DNA of 14,584 nt, from the NCBI GenBank assembly GCA_002495645.1, contig DAGF01000094.1, positions 1-14,584 on the forward strand, in the 5' to 3' direction. Source of the DNA: Euryarchaeota archaeon UBA549. Its GTDB lineage: Archaea > Thermoplasmatota > Poseidoniia > Poseidoniales > Poseidoniaceae. The notes below the pieces were generated by a model, which ran no database searches, was not told where the DNA came from, and saw nothing but the letters and a program-made list of their open reading frames with translations. Shown here one piece after another: positions 12,682-14,584 of the stretch. The translations under genes and the position numbers were made by a program. Numbering within the stretch: the stretch's first letter is position 1; every line of letters begins with the position of its first letter.

Positions 12682-14505
12682 TCAGGGCGTGTAGTTGAGG
12701 AACATGAAGATGCCGAACAGGAAGATCAAGAGCGGCACGATGAAGATTTCAAACAGCGACCTGTTCTTTGACAGCACGTCCATTTCCGTGCCGTAGTGCA
12801 CAATGGAAGCATCACCGGTACCGGTGGTCGGCACCATGGTCAGCAGGGCTTGCGGCAGCGTTTCATGGCCGCCCCACTTCTCAATATGGTCGACGTCGCG
12901 GGGCACACAATCGCCCAGCACATAGACGGGGTCGCCGATACCAAAGCCAACGAGGGTCCATTTCCAGTCGCCCCGTTGCCACGTGTCGAGCTGCGGTCCG
13001 TAATCCACGGGTTTCTCGACCCATAGCGAAGGATCGATGATCATGCCACCGGTGCCGTCGTGAATCATGAACGGTACGCCACCAGATTTGGTTTCTCGAT
13101 GTTCCCAAGAACAGTGTGTATCCCCATCGGAATCGGTCCTGCAGACGTACTGGTACGATTTCCACTGCCAGCATGTGAGCCCTTTGTGGGTGCGGCCACC
13201 TACCTTCATTTCGGGCGTTCCTGCGATGGAAGGGCGCACTTGGCCAACGAGTTCTGCTTGACCAACAGCAACGCTTCGGATTGGAGAGGTGGGCAAGTCC
13301 TTGATGAGGCGGGTCAATTTGAACTGCTTCCAAGCCGAGAAGAACCAAAGGAGATTCATCAAGGTGACAAAAGCCGTCATTCCCCAACCCAGGGTGGTGT
13401 GGAATCCAGAGCCGTCTCGTGCCCGAAGGTCAGCAGATAACCAGATGAAGGAACCTGCAAACACCGCGGCGCCGATGCTGTAGGGCGTGATGAGGGCGGC
13501 CTTTGGCGTACCGATGATGCTGGGGTGCTCGGGAATGAGTTGTCCGTGCGCATCTTGGCCGTACGGGTCGTCAAATGAAGTAGGGGCGGGTGCGCCAAAC
13601 AACCAATCATGATCGACCGAACGCGCGGGATGGGTGGCATAGGCGAGCGGTTGAAAGTTCGGCCCGAAATGAGGGAAGTATCGTCCGTTGAAACCAAGAA
13701 CACCCGGTGCAGAAGAGGTGTCCTTCACAGCGTCTCGATTTTGTTTGCGTATCTTTCGCAGTTCGTGCATCAAGGGAGGGGAGTTGCTGTACATGAAGAT
13801 GAGACCGGCAAAACCGAATGACAGCAGGGACCAGCGCCCTCTGTCTTCTCGTTGCGTGACCTCCTGAGGTTCCTCCGACGGGTTGTTCAGGTTCCAAATT
13901 TCAACCACCGAAAGCAACTGGTACCGAACAGGGTCCTGTTCAACCATAACAAAGGCGTTGAAAAGGAAATTATCCTCGCTTCCTATCCCGTCTCCGCCAA
14001 TGGTTCGACTCCAGTAGCCGTTGCAATCGGGCTGGTAGACCTCACCCTCTGGTGAAAGTGAATCCTGCAGCGAAAAGGCTGTGGGAATTCGCGTACCTTC
14101 GGCGTCCACCATCGTCAATCGTTGTGCATTTGCCATCTGGAAGCTGTATTCCCAATCCCCGTTTCCATCATCGTCCTCAACCCACCTGCATTTATCGGTG
14201 GCGATGGTGCCTCCTTCCAATTCCAACGGTACGACAATGAAGGCCGCCTCGGAGGCGTATTCGTCACCATCGTACCCCTTTTGCACCGGAGCAAAGTCGT
14301 ACGCTGAAACATCCTCGTGAAGGTAGGGCAAAACGGTGGCCTCTTCCACCCGAGGCACATCGGGAATGCCGAGACTTTGTGAGTACAGTGTGTAGGCCGT
14401 GAGCACCGAGGATAAGGTGATGATGTACCCTATGATATGGATGACTTTTGGACGAGGAAAGGCGAACATTCCTTGGTCAAGGCTTTGAACCGCAAGCCTA
14501 TCCAT
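12682..14505 (-). CDS. Multi-pass membrane protein with GIDE-like domain
   Basis: A 607-residue membrane protein. A TM helix at about 20-42 is followed by an outside-facing domain (about 45-220) that has acidic DDDGNGD turns and two Cys (106, 161) that could form a disulfide. Further TM helices lie at about 224-241, 342-360 and 372-390, then a long domain at about 403-540, and a final TM helix at 583-605. The 403-540 region has the GIDE pattern: SPIRSVAVGQAELVGQV (407-423), a CWQWKSYQY strand (445-453), a central W/E segment with Cys455 and Cys465, and PFMIHDGTGGMIIDP (478-492). GIDE domains occur in the mitochondrial E3 ligase MUL1 and in many prokaryotic proteins of unknown role; there is no RING finger here. 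I chose the ATG at 14505 for its TATA-like box; a GTG at 14529 would add eight residues. It ends 102 nt before the SPFH start, probably as a separate unit. Confidence 0.75.
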   Translation of the reverse strand: MDRLAVQSLDQGMFAFPRPKVIHIIGYIITLSSVLTAYTLYSQSLGIPDVPRVEEATVLPYLHEDVSAYDFAPVQKGYDGDEYASEAAFIVVPLELEGGTIATDKCRWVEDDDGNGDWEYSFQMANAQRLTMVDAEGTRIPTAFSLQDSLSPEGEVYQPDCNGYWSRTIGGDGIGSEDNFLFNAFVMVEQDPVRYQLLSVVEIWNLNNPSEEPQEVTQREDRGRWSLLSFGFAGLIFMYSNSPPLMHELRKIRKQNRDAVKDTSSAPGVLGFNGRYFPHFGPNFQPLAYATHPARSVDHDWLFGAPAPTSFDDPYGQDAHGQLIPEHPSIIGTPKAALITPYSIGAAVFAGSFIWLSADLRARDGSGFHTTLGWGMTAFVTLMNLLWFFSAWKQFKLTRLIKDLPTSPIRSVAVGQAELVGQVRPSIAGTPEMKVGGRTHKGLTCWQWKSYQYVCRTDSDGDTHCSWEHRETKSGGVPFMIHDGTGGMIIDPSLWVEKPVDYGPQLDTWQRGDWKWTLVGFGIGDPVYVLGDCVPRDVDHIEKWGGHETLPQALLTMVPTTGTGDASIVHYGTEMDVLSKNRSLFEIFIVPLLIFLFGIFMFLNYTP

Positions 14506-14526
14506 ATTTCCCCGTGTGAAAGGTTC

Positions 14527-14534
14527 CACTTAAC
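14527..14534 (-). promoter_or_regulatory. TATA-like box for the GIDE-domain gene
   Basis: On the minus strand GTTAAGTG is centred about 26 nt before the ATG at 14505, nearly the same string and spacing as GGTTAAAG before the helicase gene. If the GTG at 14529 were the true start this box would overlap it, which argues for the ATG. Weak, by-eye evidence. Confidence 0.35.
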
Positions 14535-14584
14535 ACCATTCCCGCGGGACGTGAGGCCGAGATAGTTTTTGAAAACAAGCAACT

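Noticed and set aside
14506..14529. GTG at 14529 as start of the GIDE-domain gene
   Set aside because: The TATA-like box overlaps this codon, and the downstream ATG at 14505 has the spacing seen for other genes.
1..14584. CRISPR array, tRNA/rRNA, insertion sequence, long direct repeats
   Set aside because: Coding density leaves no gap above about 180 bases. I saw no regularly spaced repeats, cloverleaf-like segment, transposase motif or terminal inverted repeats by eye.

Overview
The window looks like an archaeal chromosome segment. My best guess is a marine Group II euryarchaeon (Poseidoniales/Thermoplasmatota) or a relative. Reasons: an archaeal-style presenilin-type GxGD protease; moderate GC with short intergenic gaps; no visible Shine-Dalgarno sequences before most first genes; and an A/T-rich TATA-like box centred about 26 nt before the ATG of several genes, as expected for leaderless archaeal transcripts. 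This assignment rests on gene content only.

Layout, left to right. (1) 1-321: the start of a minus-strand cysteine-rich gene runs off the left edge, divergent from a small DUF2892-type membrane protein. (2) 377-4987: one very large plus-strand gene for a 1536-aa superfamily 1 (UvrD/Rep-like) helicase. It has a probable RelE/ParE-like N-terminal domain and about 830 residues of mostly helical C-terminus. Its DNA is visibly more AT-rich than the flanks, and its 3' end abuts a small minus-strand ORF coupled to serS that seems cut off by it, so it is the accessory part of the window. (3) 4990-8712, minus strand: a presenilin-like intramembrane aspartyl protease with a ~380-aa extracytoplasmic insertion, then seryl-tRNA synthetase, then the truncated small ORF, all tightly coupled. 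(4) 8786-10581, plus strand: folC and a dCMP/cytidine-type deaminase overlapping by ATGA, a folate/thymidylate-precursor pair. (5) 10609-14505, minus strand: a GIDE-domain multi-pass membrane protein, then a compact run of SPFH (band 7) protein, Arc-type ribbon-helix-helix protein and a two-TM membrane protein.

Themes. Core metabolism and translation (serS, folC, deaminase) is interleaved with membrane-protein families best known from eukaryotic organelle quality control (presenilin/SPP, SPFH/stomatin-prohibitin, GIDE/MUL1). The helicase is the best candidate for an undescribed (possibly defence-related) system. The presenilin with a propeller-like ectodomain is the most unusual architecture among the apparently resident genes. 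No tRNA, rRNA, CRISPR array, insertion sequence or long repeat was seen, and no gene-free gap exceeds about 180 bases.
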